Positions 1 to 9,030 of a DNA stretch of 42,527 nucleotides are shown here, piece by piece. The position numbers were made by a program, and so were the translations under genes. The DNA is from Sphingobacterium shayense (GTDB lineage Bacteria > Bacteroidota > Bacteroidia > Sphingobacteriales > Sphingobacteriaceae), in the NCBI RefSeq assembly GCF_013179575.1, contig NZ_JABMCQ010000016.1:1-42527 (forward strand), written 5' to 3'. Numbering within the stretch: the first letter of the stretch is position 1; every line of letters begins with the position of its first letter. The notes beneath the pieces are model-generated. The model was given only the letters and a program-made list of their open reading frames with translations, ran no database searches and was not told the origin of the DNA.

Positions 1-75
1 CGCCGAAAAGTAAGAAATAAGATAGAATTACTAAGGATATAGTGAAATGTGATCATTAATATTGAAAAGCTATCT

Positions 76-103
76 AAGCAATGTTTTAACATTGCTTTTT
101 TAT
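76..103 (+). terminator. Rho-independent terminator of the gene before the window
   Basis: A 9-bp perfect stem (AAGCAATGT / ACATTGCTT) with a TTTA loop is followed by a T-rich tail (TTTTATTTT). It is correctly oriented to end a plus-strand transcript entering from the left edge. Confidence 0.8.
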
Positions 104-187
104 TTTATATGCACCGGTCAGTTGATAGTAGGGAAAAGGAATTTTTGGCGCGAGGTATTAATTAATTGTTAGTTATTAGTTAAATAC

Positions 188-202
188 TCTGCGTAACGCA
201 GA
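188..202. promoter_or_regulatory. 15-base palindrome, possible operator
   Basis: TCTGCGTAACGCAGA has perfect 7-bp arms around one central base. It sits about 190 bases upstream of the -7 box of the PHP-SusCD operon and lacks a T-tract, so it is not a terminator. A regulator-binding role is inference only. Confidence 0.3.
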
Positions 203-380
203 ACTTCCTTAATAAGATATGGAGTGATTTATTTTTGTTTAAATATATTTTTTAAATGTTTTTAGATTGAAGTATATGTATTTTAAAATGTTGTTATATA
301 TTTTTTGTAATGTTTATTTACGTTAAAAATTGTTAATTAATTAAAAATATATACTTAACAATGTGTTAATAAGTGGTCAC

Positions 381-388
381 TACTTTTG
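381..388 (+). promoter_or_regulatory. Bacteroidota -7 promoter box for the PHP-SusCD operon
   Basis: TACTTTTG is a perfect match to the TAnnTTTG element of the Bacteroidota primary sigma factor, 25 bases before the ATG at 414. No clear -33 TTTG is visible. It is the only good promoter box close to the operon start. Confidence 0.65.
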
Positions 389-413
389 GAGCAAATAATC
401 AACCATTAAAGTG

Positions 414-1562
414 ATGAAAATTAAAATGTCCATTCTAAGTGCAATGCTTCTTAGCATTGCATCATTACAAGCCCAAACTGATGATGGTATCATGCGTATG
501 GGTGAATTTGCTTATCCTGTAAAAAGACAGCACGTTAATATTCCCGATGTTAATGGCTTTCGGGTTCTGAAGTGTGATTTTCACATGCATACCGTATTTA
601 CAGATGGTCATGTATGGCCAAATGTCCGCGTACAAGAAGCATGGAGAGAAGGAGTGGATGTTATTTCTTATACGGAACACATGGAATATAATCCACATAG
701 TGCAGACGTAAAAGTGGATCATAACCGTTCACATGATTTAGCTATCGATCTAGCAAAAGAGAATAATATTGGACTAATCAAAGGGACGGAAATAACTCGT
801 AAGACGCCTCCGGGACATTTTAATGCTCTTTTTATTGAGGACGCAAATAAGCTGGTTTCTGACAACGATTCAAAACTAGATCAACAGGCGATCGACAGGG
901 CATTTGAACAAAATGCATTCATCTTTTGGAATCATCCAGGATGGCAAGTGAATAAGATTCCTGGATCCTACGAGTGGATTGATTTCGTAGAGAAGATGTA
1001 TCAGGAAAAAAAACTTCACGGAATTGAGGTAGTGAATGGATTAGGATTTCATAAAAAAGCACTTGATTGGGCGTTGGATAGAAACCTAACAATCATTGGT
1101 AATACGGATATACATAATCTTATCGCGCATGATTATAATATTGGTCAGGAAGGTGTTCATAGAACAATGACTCTTGTAATGGCTAAAGATAAAAGTGCGG
1201 CATCTATCCGTGAAGCGCTAGACGCGGGTCGTACGGTTGCATGGTCAAGTAAGTATTTATTCGGTAAAGAAGAAAATGTGCGTGATTTGGCGAATGCTTG
1301 TATTGAAGTGACGTCAGCTTATCATGAAAAGACGAAAGCGAACACGAACGAAACCACCAAATATTACGAGATCAAAAATAATAGTGATCTATATTTTGAG
1401 TTAGTCTTAAAAGAAGGGGATGGTACTAAACGTCTCGTACTGTATCCTGAATCTACCCAAATATTAACAGCACAAGCTGGGCAAACTAAATTAAGTTACG
1501 AAATCGTATCCACTTTTATCAGAAGCGATCGACACTTGCAATTTGATATAACCTTACGATAG
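414..1562 (+). CDS. Exported PHP-domain phosphoesterase (Sb-PDE-like)
   Basis: This 382-residue protein has a signal peptide (residues 1-21, ending LQA-Q) and a PHP (polymerase and histidinol phosphatase) metal-dependent phosphoesterase domain. The metal-ligand motifs are all present: HMHT (His57, His59), a TEH triad (Glu88, His89), His103/His107, Glu125, PPGH (His135), NHPGW (His174) and NTDIH (Asp232, His234). The C-terminal 100 residues look like a small beta domain. The arrangement resembles the Sb-PDE phosphodiesterase family (named after the Sphingobium enzyme that cleaves organophosphate diesters); that assignment is from memory and is an inference. The open frame begins with GTG at 411, but the ATG at 414 starts a clean signal peptide. 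It is the first gene of an operon with SusC 14 bases downstream, so the enzyme probably cleaves a phosphoester outside or in the periplasm and the SusCD pair imports substrate or product. Confidence 0.85.
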   Translation: MKIKMSILSAMLLSIASLQAQTDDGIMRMGEFAYPVKRQHVNIPDVNGFRVLKCDFHMHTVFTDGHVWPNVRVQEAWREGVDVISYTEHMEYNPHSADVKVDHNRSHDLAIDLAKENNIGLIKGTEITRKTPPGHFNALFIEDANKLVSDNDSKLDQQAIDRAFEQNAFIFWNHPGWQVNKIPGSYEWIDFVEKMYQEKKLHGIEVVNGLGFHKKALDWALDRNLTIIGNTDIHNLIAHDYNIGQEGVHRTMTLVMAKDKSAASIREALDAGRTVAWSSKYLFGKEENVRDLANACIEVTSAYHEKTKANTNETTKYYEIKNNSDLYFELVLKEGDGTKRLVLYPESTQILTAQAGQTKLSYEIVSTFIRSDRHLQFDITLR

Positions 1563-1576
1563 GGCATACCGGTTTT

Positions 1577-4500
1577 ATGAAACAATACATACCAATATTT
1601 CTATTGGCAGGGACCATATTGTCCTTTCCTATGGAATCGAAAGCTTTTAAGTTAAGAAACGAATTAGCTTCGATGAGTAATTATCAGCGGTCTATCAATG
1701 GTCAGGTTATTGACGGAAGCGGTAATCCGATCGAAAACGCAACAGTAACAATTCAGGGCACCAATAAAGCCACCTCGACGGATAACAATGGTAAATTTAC
1801 CTTGGAGTCAGACGCATCTGCAATCACATTAGCAGTTTCTTATGTTGGTTTTACAACTAAGACACAGCAGGTATCAGGGGAGGCTACTAATATAGTTATA
1901 CAGCTAGATAATAAAAACGATTTGGAGGAAGTCGTCGTTGTCGGCTATGGTACACAGAAAAAAATTAACCTTACAGGAGCAGTGGCTCAGGTAGGATCGG
2001 AAGTTTTAGAAAACCGCCCCGCAGCCAACTTAAGCCGGATGTTGCAAGGTGCTTTGCCGAATTTAAACTTGCAAATGGTTGATGGTAGCCCGACTCGTGG
2101 GGCAACATTCAATGTGCGTGGTACCACCTCTATTGGTGCGGGCGGGAGTGCGCTAGTTTTAATCGATGGAGTAGAAGGAGACCCTAACATGGTGAATCCG
2201 AATGACGTTGAAAGTGTAACCGTATTGAAAGATGCTTCATCAGCAGCGATCTATGGTTCGCGAGCAGCATTTGGGGTGGTTTTGATTACTACAAAATCGC
2301 CAAAAGGCGGGAAAGCTACCGTCACATTTAACTCCAATGTGTCGATCAACAACCGTGTTGTGGAGCCTAAACTAATAACGAATGGATATGAATGGGCAAA
2401 TAATTTCAATACTGCGTTTAATGCTTGGAATGATTATAAATCCACGCCTATATCGGTAAATAATATCTACCCGTTCTCTTTGGAATACCTAGAAAAATTA
2501 AAACAGCAAGCGGAAAATCCAACAGGTGAAGATGCGATCTTCAATGAGGCTACCAACCGCTGGGAATATTTTGGAAACACAGATTGGTACAATATGATAT
2601 ATCGTGACGATATGCCGAGCACCGAACAAGCATTAAGTATCTCTGGTGGTGGCGAAAAAGCCTCCTATTATCTGTCTGGTCGTTATTATCATCAAGGAGG
2701 GATTTTCAACTATAATCCAGATAAATTTAACAAATATAATATCCGTGGGAAAGGTGACGTCAAGGTAAACGATTGGCTAACATTTGAAAATAATACGGAA
2801 ATCAGTTCGTATGATTATCATTACCCAATGTTTGCTGACGGTGATGGAAATATCTGGCGTCAATTTGAGCATCAAGGATACCCGATGGCTATCGTGCATA
2901 ATCCCGATGGCACCTACACTCATTCGGCCGCATATACAGGTGTGGCTTCTTTTATGGAAGGCAATAATGCCTCAGACCTTAATAATACGGTGTTAAGAAA
3001 CACGGCGGGTGTCATTATTAAGCCGCTGAAAGGTCTTACCTTAAAAGGAGATTTGACCTACTCACGTACTTGGCAGGATGAACAGCGAACAAACAACTAT
3101 GTCGATTATAGTAATTCCCCCGGAGAGACTTATCGTTTTGGCCGAAGCATGTTAAGAGAGCTAGGGGAGCGGACCAAATATATTGCAGGAAATATTACGG
3201 CTAATTATTCAAGGAAATTTGCGGAAAAACACGACATCAATGCACTCGTTGGCTACAATGTCGAATCGCAAACCTTTAAAGCATTAAATGCGCAACGTGA
3301 CGGTATAATCCTTGCCGACAAGCCTGATTTTAATCTGATGGACGGTTTAAACTATAACATCACGGGTGGGGGAAATGAGTGGGCATATATTGGTTTGTTC
3401 TACCGTTTTAATTACGCGTATGACAATAAATATCTTTTAGAACTGAACGGCCGTTATGATGGTTCATCTAAGTTTCCTGAAAACCAGCGATACGGATTCT
3501 TTCCTTCTGTTTCTGCTGGCTGGGTAATCTCAAATGAAGCGTTTTTTGAAGACGCGAAACCTCTAGTAAGTAATCTTAAGTTTAGGGCGTCCTATGGTTC
3601 CTTGGGGAACGGGAATGTGGCGCCATACCGGTATTTAGAGCAAATGTCTGTTGCGAAGACAGGCGTTGTATTGGGAGGTGTCCAACCGAGTTATACGTCT
3701 ATTCCTGGGGTAATTCCCGATGGTTTGACTTGGGAGCGTTCAACGACTTTTAACCTAGGTATGGATTTGGGATTCTTTGACAATGCGTTGAATTTTACAT
3801 TTGACTGGTATAACCGTAATACCTTTGATATGTTTACAATTGGTCAACCATTACCAAATGTATTTGGTGCCGCGGTACCCTATGGAAATTTCGCAGATAT
3901 GTCGACCAAGGGATGGGAGCTAACGGTTAATTATAACAACCAGTTTGAACTTGCGGGTAAACCTTTTAATTGGGGAATCAACGGGTCACTTTGGGATAGC
4001 AGGTCACACCTAACACGTTTCAATAATCCTGAAAATTTGTTGAACACCTATTACGTAGGACAGGAAGTTGGAGAGATATGGGGGTATGAAACCTTGGGTT
4101 TTTTTAGCTCGGAAGAAGATGTTGCAAACCATGCCGACCAAAGTTTTATCCGAAATTCCAATAACAATGTTTGGTTGCCAGGGGATCTGAAGTTCGCCGA
4201 CCTAAACGGCGATGATGTGATCAATGAAGGCGATAATACGCTTGATAATTCTGGAGATCGTCGGGTTATCGGTAACAATTCACCACGTTATCAATTTGGT
4301 TTCACTTTATCTGGACGGTGGAATGGAATAGGGTTATCTGCCTTTTTTCAGGGTATTGGCAAGAGGGATTACTATTTCTCTCCGGAAGCAGGATTATTCT
4401 GGGGGCCATACAACAGGCCTTATGGATATCAACCTACAAAAATGATGGAAGATATATGGACAGAAGAAAACCCTGATGCGTATTTTCCACGCTATCGCGG

Positions 4501-4822
4501 TTATACAGCGCTTGGGAAAGACCGGTCGTTAGGGGCTCCTCAAACGAGGTATTTACAAGATGTTTCTTACTTACGTTTAAAAACGTTGACATTGGATTAC
4601 ACATTGCCTCAACGTTGGGTACAGGGAGCTAAACTGAGTAGTGTACAATTGTTCTTAAGTGCTCAGAATCTATTTACATTCTCTGGTTTGTTTAAGCATA
4701 CAGATAATTTCGATCCCGAAGTTATTGAAAAACCTATCGGAGAATTAACTAACGGATCGGGGGAAGGGTACGCGTATCCGCAACTTAAGACCACGACATT
4801 CGGTGTTAATGTTACTTTCTAA
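1577..4822 (+). CDS. SusC/RagA-type TonB-dependent outer-membrane transporter
   Basis: This 1081-residue protein has a signal peptide, then a carboxypeptidase-regulatory-like beta domain at about 38-110. A classical SusC TonB-box region (EEVVVVGYGTQKK, 117-129) follows. Next come a plug domain (VRGTTSIGAGGSALVLIDGV near 175-198) and a large C-terminal beta barrel ending in Phe, as outer-membrane proteins do. An acidic DLNGDDVINEGD loop near residues 875-890 resembles the calcium-binding-like loop common in SusC proteins. It lacks the N-terminal STN domain of anti-sigma-coupled transducers, so no FecIR-type signalling is expected. SusC forms the channel of a pedal-bin transporter with the SusD lid encoded next, energised by TonB-ExbBD. 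Its ligand cannot be read from the sequence; the upstream PHP phosphoesterase suggests a phosphoester. Confidence 0.97.
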   Translation: MKQYIPIFLLAGTILSFPMESKAFKLRNELASMSNYQRSINGQVIDGSGNPIENATVTIQGTNKATSTDNNGKFTLESDASAITLAVSYVGFTTKTQQVSGEATNIVIQLDNKNDLEEVVVVGYGTQKKINLTGAVAQVGSEVLENRPAANLSRMLQGALPNLNLQMVDGSPTRGATFNVRGTTSIGAGGSALVLIDGVEGDPNMVNPNDVESVTVLKDASSAAIYGSRAAFGVVLITTKSPKGGKATVTFNSNVSINNRVVEPKLITNGYEWANNFNTAFNAWNDYKSTPISVNNIYPFSLEYLEKLKQQAENPTGEDAIFNEATNRWEYFGNTDWYNMIYRDDMPSTEQALSISGGGEKASYYLSGRYYHQGGIFNYNPDKFNKYNIRGKGDVKVNDWLTFENNTEISSYDYHYPMFADGDGNIWRQFEHQGYPMAIVHNPDGTYTHSAAYTGVASFMEGNNASDLNNTVLRNTAGVIIKPLKGLTLKGDLTYSRTWQDEQRTNNYVDYSNSPGETYRFGRSMLRELGERTKYIAGNITANYSRKFAEKHDINALVGYNVESQTFKALNAQRDGIILADKPDFNLMDGLNYNITGGGNEWAYIGLFYRFNYAYDNKYLLELNGRYDGSSKFPENQRYGFFPSVSAGWVISNEAFFEDAKPLVSNLKFRASYGSLGNGNVAPYRYLEQMSVAKTGVVLGGVQPSYTSIPGVIPDGLTWERSTTFNLGMDLGFFDNALNFTFDWYNRNTFDMFTIGQPLPNVFGAAVPYGNFADMSTKGWELTVNYNNQFELAGKPFNWGINGSLWDSRSHLTRFNNPENLLNTYYVGQEVGEIWGYETLGFFSSEEDVANHADQSFIRNSNNNVWLPGDLKFADLNGDDVINEGDNTLDNSGDRRVIGNNSPRYQFGFTLSGRWNGIGLSAFFQGIGKRDYYFSPEAGLFWGPYNRPYGYQPTKMMEDIWTEENPDAYFPRYRGYTALGKDRSLGAPQTRYLQDVSYLRLKTLTLDYTLPQRWVQGAKLSSVQLFLSAQNLFTFSGLFKHTDNFDPEVIEKPIGELTNGSGEGYAYPQLKTTTFGVNVTF

Positions 4823-4832
4823 ACTTATTCCA

Positions 4833-6590
4833 ATGAACATAAAATTTAAAATCGGCATACTAGGATTCGTAGCTTTTGCTTTTTCATCGTGTAGCAAAGA
4901 CTTTCTTGACAGAGAACCTTTCGATAAGTTAGTACCTTCTACATACTTTAATACAGAAGCTGATCTTCAGCTATATACTAATTCATTTTATCAGCAGTTT
5001 ATACCAGCGGGACTTGATATCGTACAAGCCGATGAAATGGGAGAATATACGTCCAAGAATAATTCGCCTACGTTCATCGCAGGAAATTTTTCACCTGTTG
5101 ATCAAAGTGCGTGGAGTTGGACAAAATTGCGTAACGTGAATTACTTTTTAAGTAAATACAATAACCCAGCTATCCCTGAGGAGGCAAGGAATCATTACGC
5201 CGGAATAGCACGGTTCTACAGAGCAATGTTTTATTTTGATATGGTAAAGGATTACGGTGACGTACCTTGGTACTCTCAAACACTCTCGACCGAAGATAAT
5301 GAGCAGTTGTACAAACCAAGGGATCCAAGAGCAGTCGTTATGGACTCTGTACTAGCGGATTTAAATTTTGCTGTTGCTAATATTAGAGATATTAAGGATA
5401 ACACCTCCTCGACAGTTACAAAGTGGGTTGCGCTGGGGTTAAAATCGAGAATTTGTCTGTTTGAGGGTACCTATCGTAAATATCACGATGAATTGAATCT
5501 TCAGAATACGGCCGATAAATGGCTGACCGAAGCATTCAATGCATCGAAGGAGGTGATTGACTCAAAACAGTATAATCTCTATAGTACAGGTGCTCCTGAA
5601 CTAGACTATAGAACACTGTTTATTAGTGAAAATCCTGTTTCTACGGAAGTGATGTGGTCTAATGTGCATAACAATTCATTGAAGCGTTGGCATAATATTA
5701 CATGGAAGTTTAATTCTGCCACTTACGGCGCGAGATGGGGATTGAATAAGCAATTTATCAACACCTATCTAAAAATTGATGGGAGCAGATTTACCGATAA
5801 ACCAGGGTTTGATGAGATTGCGTTTGTTGAAGAGATGAAAGGTCGTGATCCCCGCTTGGCACAAACTGTTCGAAGCCTGGGTTATACACGTTCCGATGGT
5901 TCGGCGGCCCCGCCGAACTTTGGTTATACCTTCACAGGCTATCATATATTGAAATTTAGCTTGGATGATAAACGTTTAGATGGCGTTGGAGAAGGTTACA
6001 ACTCCATCACCATGATGCGTTACGCCGAAATTTTGCTAAATTATGCAGAAGCCGGTGCAGAATTAGGGAAATTAGTTACAGACGAATCGATTTGGAACGA
6101 AACTATTGGCGCGCTTAGGACTCGTGCTGGCGTAGATCCAAAGATGCCTGCCGTAGCGGACGGCTATTTACAACAAATATACTTTCCAGAAATTTCAGAT
6201 AAATATTTGTTAGAAGTGCGCCGCGAGCGCGGAATCGAATTAGTATATGAAGGATTACGGTATGACGACCTTATGCGTTGGAAAAAAGGAAGGCTTTTAG
6301 AGATGCCATGGAAAGGTATTTATGTGCCAGCCATGGATCAAGAAATGGATTTAGACGGCAATGGCTCGCCAGATGTATCGTTTGTCAGTAAAACACCGGC
6401 GAGTCCTAAAGCCGGCGTATCCTATGTCGTTATTGATGGAACCGCTTCAAAATTATCTCAGGGAACAAAAGGACATATTATCTGGAGAGATGATGAGGAT
6501 CGTCAATTCGACGACAAAAAATACCTTCGGCCGATATCCAATACAGATTTGGTAATCAATCCTAACCTTGGTCAAAATCCGGGTTGGTAA
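4833..6590 (+). CDS. SusD/RagB-type outer-membrane nutrient-binding lipoprotein
   Basis: This 585-residue lipoprotein has a lipobox ending at Cys20 (AFSSC) followed by SKDFLDREP, the usual start of SusD proteins. It shows the SusD TPR-like helices (for example RFYRAMFYFDMVKDYGDVP and MMRYAEILLNYAEA) and the C-terminal RGIELVYEGLRYDDLMRWK motif. An acidic DLDGNGSPD loop near residue 510 may bind calcium. The open frame extends back to 4803 and overlaps the susC stop, but the ATG at 4833 is 10 bases after that stop and starts the proper lipoprotein signal. It should form the lid over the SusC barrel and bind the nutrient at the cell surface. It is the last gene of the operon. Confidence 0.96.
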   Translation: MNIKFKIGILGFVAFAFSSCSKDFLDREPFDKLVPSTYFNTEADLQLYTNSFYQQFIPAGLDIVQADEMGEYTSKNNSPTFIAGNFSPVDQSAWSWTKLRNVNYFLSKYNNPAIPEEARNHYAGIARFYRAMFYFDMVKDYGDVPWYSQTLSTEDNEQLYKPRDPRAVVMDSVLADLNFAVANIRDIKDNTSSTVTKWVALGLKSRICLFEGTYRKYHDELNLQNTADKWLTEAFNASKEVIDSKQYNLYSTGAPELDYRTLFISENPVSTEVMWSNVHNNSLKRWHNITWKFNSATYGARWGLNKQFINTYLKIDGSRFTDKPGFDEIAFVEEMKGRDPRLAQTVRSLGYTRSDGSAAPPNFGYTFTGYHILKFSLDDKRLDGVGEGYNSITMMRYAEILLNYAEAGAELGKLVTDESIWNETIGALRTRAGVDPKMPAVADGYLQQIYFPEISDKYLLEVRRERGIELVYEGLRYDDLMRWKKGRLLEMPWKGIYVPAMDQEMDLDGNGSPDVSFVSKTPASPKAGVSYVVIDGTASKLSQGTKGHIIWRDDEDRQFDDKKYLRPISNTDLVINPNLGQNPGW

Positions 6591-6623
6591 TAATAGATTT
6601 AAGTAGTCTTAGTTTTTATCGTT

Positions 6624-6664
6624 GGAGTCCTTGTGATATAAATCGCCGGGACTCCTCATTTTTA
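6624..6664 (+). terminator. Likely terminator of the PHP-SusCD operon
   Basis: GGAGTCC (6624-6630) and GGACTCC (6649-6655) form a 7-bp stem with a long 18-base loop, followed by TCATTTTTA. It lies 34 bases after the susD stop. The long loop makes it weaker than the next hairpin. Confidence 0.5.
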
Positions 6665-6683
6665 GGCTATTCGAGCTAAAACA

Positions 6684-6720
6684 AAATGGGGCATTCGCCC
6701 CATTTCTTTATTGTTTTTTT
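6684..6720. terminator. Bidirectional terminator between susD and aqpZ
   Basis: AAATGGGGC / GCCCCATTT is a 9-bp perfect stem with an ATTC loop. On the plus strand it is followed by CTTTATTG and a run of seven T; on the minus strand it lies 14 bases past the aqpZ stop and is followed by TGTTTTAG. It can serve both convergent genes. Confidence 0.8.
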
Positions 6721-7444
6721 AATCATCGGTCTTGTCGGTGTGTGTGATGCGCCAAAGAACAGAGCCTATCACGGCTCCCATAATTGGAGCAACGAAAAAT
6801 AACCATACTTGCGAGAGAGCCTGTCCGCCAGCAAAGATTGCAGGCCCCAGACTTCTTGCTGGATTAACCGAAGTTCCAGTCACGGGTATAGCCACTAGGT
6901 GAATTAATACAAGGGTAAACCCGATGGCCAGACCTGCCATTGTTCCATTTCCGACTTTTGAGGTGGTTGCTAGAATTATAAACAAGAATATCGCTGTCAA
7001 TATGGTCTCAACGATGAATGCCGCGGTCATGCTATATTCATTCTGGTAGCCTTCGCCCCAGCCGTTTGAACCAAAAGCCCATTCGCCAGCTTCAAAACCG
7101 TTAATTTGTCCTGAAAGGATTGTTTTGAGCACGAACGCACCGAGGATTCCCCCGATTATTTGAGCGGCGATGTAAACCAATGCATCCTTTGTCGAAATAC
7201 GTCCTGCAGCCAGCACGCCAATTGTAACAGCGGGGTTGATATGACATCCTGAAATGCCACCAATCGCATAGGCAAAGACAACGACCGAGAGTCCGAAGGC
7301 AAAGGAGATTCCCAGTAATCCTAAGCCGGAAGTTTCAGCTAATGTGTCGGCCCCAGCGATCGCAGCAGCACCACAACCAAAAAGTACTAAACCAAATGTA
7401 CCGATCAATTCGGCAATAAATTTAGACGAGATTTTCGTTTCCAT
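6719..7444 (-). CDS. aqpZ: Aquaporin Z, water channel (MIP family)
   Basis: This 241-residue protein has six hydrophobic segments and the two half-helix signatures of the MIP family, NPA at 70-72 and at 194-196. The selectivity-filter residues sit at Phe50, His182, Thr191 and Arg197, with the same spacing as in E. coli AqpZ (Phe43, His174, Thr183, Arg189). It should therefore be a water-selective aquaporin rather than a glycerol facilitator. It sits in the inner membrane. A perfect TAnnTTTG box lies 28 bases upstream. It appears to be a single-gene unit. Confidence 0.93.
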   Translation of the reverse strand: METKISSKFIAELIGTFGLVLFGCGAAAIAGADTLAETSGLGLLGISFAFGLSVVVFAYAIGGISGCHINPAVTIGVLAAGRISTKDALVYIAAQIIGGILGAFVLKTILSGQINGFEAGEWAFGSNGWGEGYQNEYSMTAAFIVETILTAIFLFIILATTSKVGNGTMAGLAIGFTLVLIHLVAIPVTGTSVNPARSLGPAIFAGGQALSQVWLFFVAPIMGAVIGSVLWRITHTDKTDD

Positions 7445-7471
7445 AATTTAAAATTTAAGTCAAGTTATTAC

Positions 7472-7479
7472 CAAATATA
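7472..7479 (-). promoter_or_regulatory. Bacteroidota -7 box for aqpZ
   Basis: On the minus strand TATATTTG matches TAnnTTTG perfectly, 28 bases before the aqpZ ATG. Confidence 0.6.
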
Positions 7480-7564
7480 CTTTTTTTCGATAAACTAAGA
7501 ATCATGTAATCAAATTGTTTTATCGTAATTTTATTTTCTAAGCGACTGAAAAGAAAATTTTAGG

Positions 7565-8623
7565 CTATTCGCCATCCTTCAAAAATTCTAGTAAGTGTTG
7601 TAGAAAAATCTCTGGACAGGAATAGTGGATGTTATGGTTGTCACAACTGAATTTGTGGTAGGTGATAAGGTCAGGATGTTCTGATTTTAATTTCTCATTT
7701 TCTTTGTCCGTCAGAAATTGATCGGTTTCCCCGGTGGCTTCTATGATTAATAAAGGCACGTTTAGGTTTTTTAAGATGTCTCCTGGATTAAGTTCCACAA
7801 TAGAACGCGCATACCGAGACGTAGATTTTGGTGAATGCAGGAGCGTCTTGTACGAAGTACCGTTCTCCATATGCATATACTTATCTAATCCATGGTAAAT
7901 AATCCACTTGTCGTCTTTGGGCTTAATGATCCCGAAATACTGATAATCACCCTTACCATCGTTTATTTCGCTTAGATGTCTATAGGCCATCAACTTCGTG
8001 TCGTATATCGAAAAAAGAGCTTCCTTGACTTCAATAGGGGGTTCAATCCCGTCAAGAAATTCGTGGAACTTTGCCGGTGAAAAGGTGTCAAATAGAGATT
8101 TAAATGCAACAGTCCCACCATCTTCCAATACGAGTTTCTGCACCTTGTTTGGATGCCTTTCGTAGAAGGCTGTCGCCATGTAAGCCCCACGAGAAAATCC
8201 CCCAATAACAGCTGATTGAATATGCAGGTGATTCATTAAGCTATTTAAATCGTCTGAAAAATCGTTAAAACTGAGGTCTGTAGTAGGAATTTGAGTAAGT
8301 CCATGTCCGTAGTGATCGATGGAAACCACATAATATCCTGCGTCGACTAGTGCGCTAGCGAATGGTTCAAAGTCATAAGCCGATAAAAAGCTTCCCGGAA
8401 GCCATATGAAAGTTTTCTCCCCGGGCTGACCCCAGTGTAGATAGTTCAATTCTACGTGTTTAGTTTTGAATTTTCCTCGATGAATTTCTTCATATGATTG
8501 AAAGTACGCTTGGTCTTTTTGAAATTGTACGGCAATTGGATCGACCTCATGTTGTGCAATAGCTGTAGTAATTCCGACAAGAAGATAAAAACCGACAAAG
8601 GAGATCCAATTTGTGTAGCTCAT
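7565..8623 (-). CDS. Exported alpha/beta hydrolase
   Basis: This 352-residue protein has an N-terminal hydrophobic signal (residues 6-22, ending TTAIA) and an alpha/beta-hydrolase fold. The nucleophile elbow is GFSRG (Ser144), the oxyanion strand is WLPGSF (75-80), and a YGHG motif (105-108) precedes it. A C-terminal DNHNIHYSCP segment near residue 330 supplies the likely catalytic His. The open frame continues upstream to an ATG at 8677; I prefer the ATG at 8623 because it gives a clean signal peptide, although the longer form cannot be excluded. The substrate is unknown: sequence similarity of this kind covers esterases, lipases and C-C hydrolases. It is apparently monocistronic. Confidence 0.85.
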   Translation of the reverse strand: MSYTNWISFVGFYLLVGITTAIAQHEVDPIAVQFQKDQAYFQSYEEIHRGKFKTKHVELNYLHWGQPGEKTFIWLPGSFLSAYDFEPFASALVDAGYYVVSIDHYGHGLTQIPTTDLSFNDFSDDLNSLMNHLHIQSAVIGGFSRGAYMATAFYERHPNKVQKLVLEDGGTVAFKSLFDTFSPAKFHEFLDGIEPPIEVKEALFSIYDTKLMAYRHLSEINDGKGDYQYFGIIKPKDDKWIIYHGLDKYMHMENGTSYKTLLHSPKSTSRYARSIVELNPGDILKNLNVPLLIIEATGETDQFLTDKENEKLKSEHPDLITYHKFSCDNHNIHYSCPEIFLQHLLEFLKDGE

Positions 8624-8730
8624 ATTTAATAGTGCAATATGTTTATCAAAACCTCGAGCAATCAAAACAAAAAACATTTCTCGGTTTGCCGTTGTAAATA
8701 TAAAGATTGTTCAGAAAGAAAAAATATATA

Positions 8731-8782
8731 ATCCTCTCGTGATGTTTTCGAGTTATCAACTCGAAAAACATCATGAGAGGAT
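8731..8782. repeat. Long imperfect inverted repeat (24-bp arms, 3-base loop)
   Basis: The left arm 8731-8754 pairs with the right arm 8758-8782 with one bulged A and one G/T pair, leaving a 3-base loop. No T-tract follows directly on either strand and no gene ends here, so it is not an ordinary terminator. It lies between two divergent genes. A second hairpin (AGGATAG 8778-8784 with CTATCCT 8795-8801) uses the foot of the right arm, so the two cannot form fully at once. Confidence 0.75.
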
Positions 8783-9022
8783 AGCAGGGATTTACTATCC
8801 TAAGGTAGCAACGCAATCTAAATTTATAATCTACGTCTAACGTCTTTGAACACTTTTTTATAGTGAATGGGAGGTTGACGTGTACGCTGAGGAAGAGAGT
8901 TCTACAGAGGTGGTGGAGTGCTGATGGAGCTGAGATAAGGCTTGAATTTTAAGCATAAACTTTAAAGTCTGAAGTCCAGCTAATTAGTTTTGTTGTAGGT
9001 CGGTTCGTTTATGTAAATAAGT

Positions 9023-9030
9023 TACCTTTG
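9023..9030 (+). promoter_or_regulatory. Bacteroidota -7 box for the MazG-like gene
   Basis: TACCTTTG matches TAnnTTTG perfectly, 96 bases before the ATG at 9127, implying a leader of about 90 bases. Confidence 0.5.

Larger units (their letters stand above)
1..413. other. Gene-free leader region before the PHP-SusCD operon
   Basis: No gene can be supported in this AT-rich stretch. The first about 40 bases could hold the last codons of a plus-strand gene that lies outside the window: frames 1, 2 and 3 meet stops at 40-42, 11-13 and 16-18, and I cannot choose between them. A terminator follows at 76-103, which fits a gene ending here. A 15-base palindrome lies at 188-202 and a promoter box at 381-388. 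The rest is A/T-rich with no recognisable structure. Confidence 0.6.

Noticed and set aside
1-42. Possible C-terminal tail of a gene entering from the left edge
   Set aside because: Three frames end within 42 bases and none can be identified; only the downstream terminator suggests a gene.
8798-8809. TCCTAAGGTAGC, identical to a universally conserved 23S rRNA segment
   Set aside because: Only 12 bases match and the flanks do not follow rRNA, so this is most likely chance rather than an rRNA fragment or an intron target.
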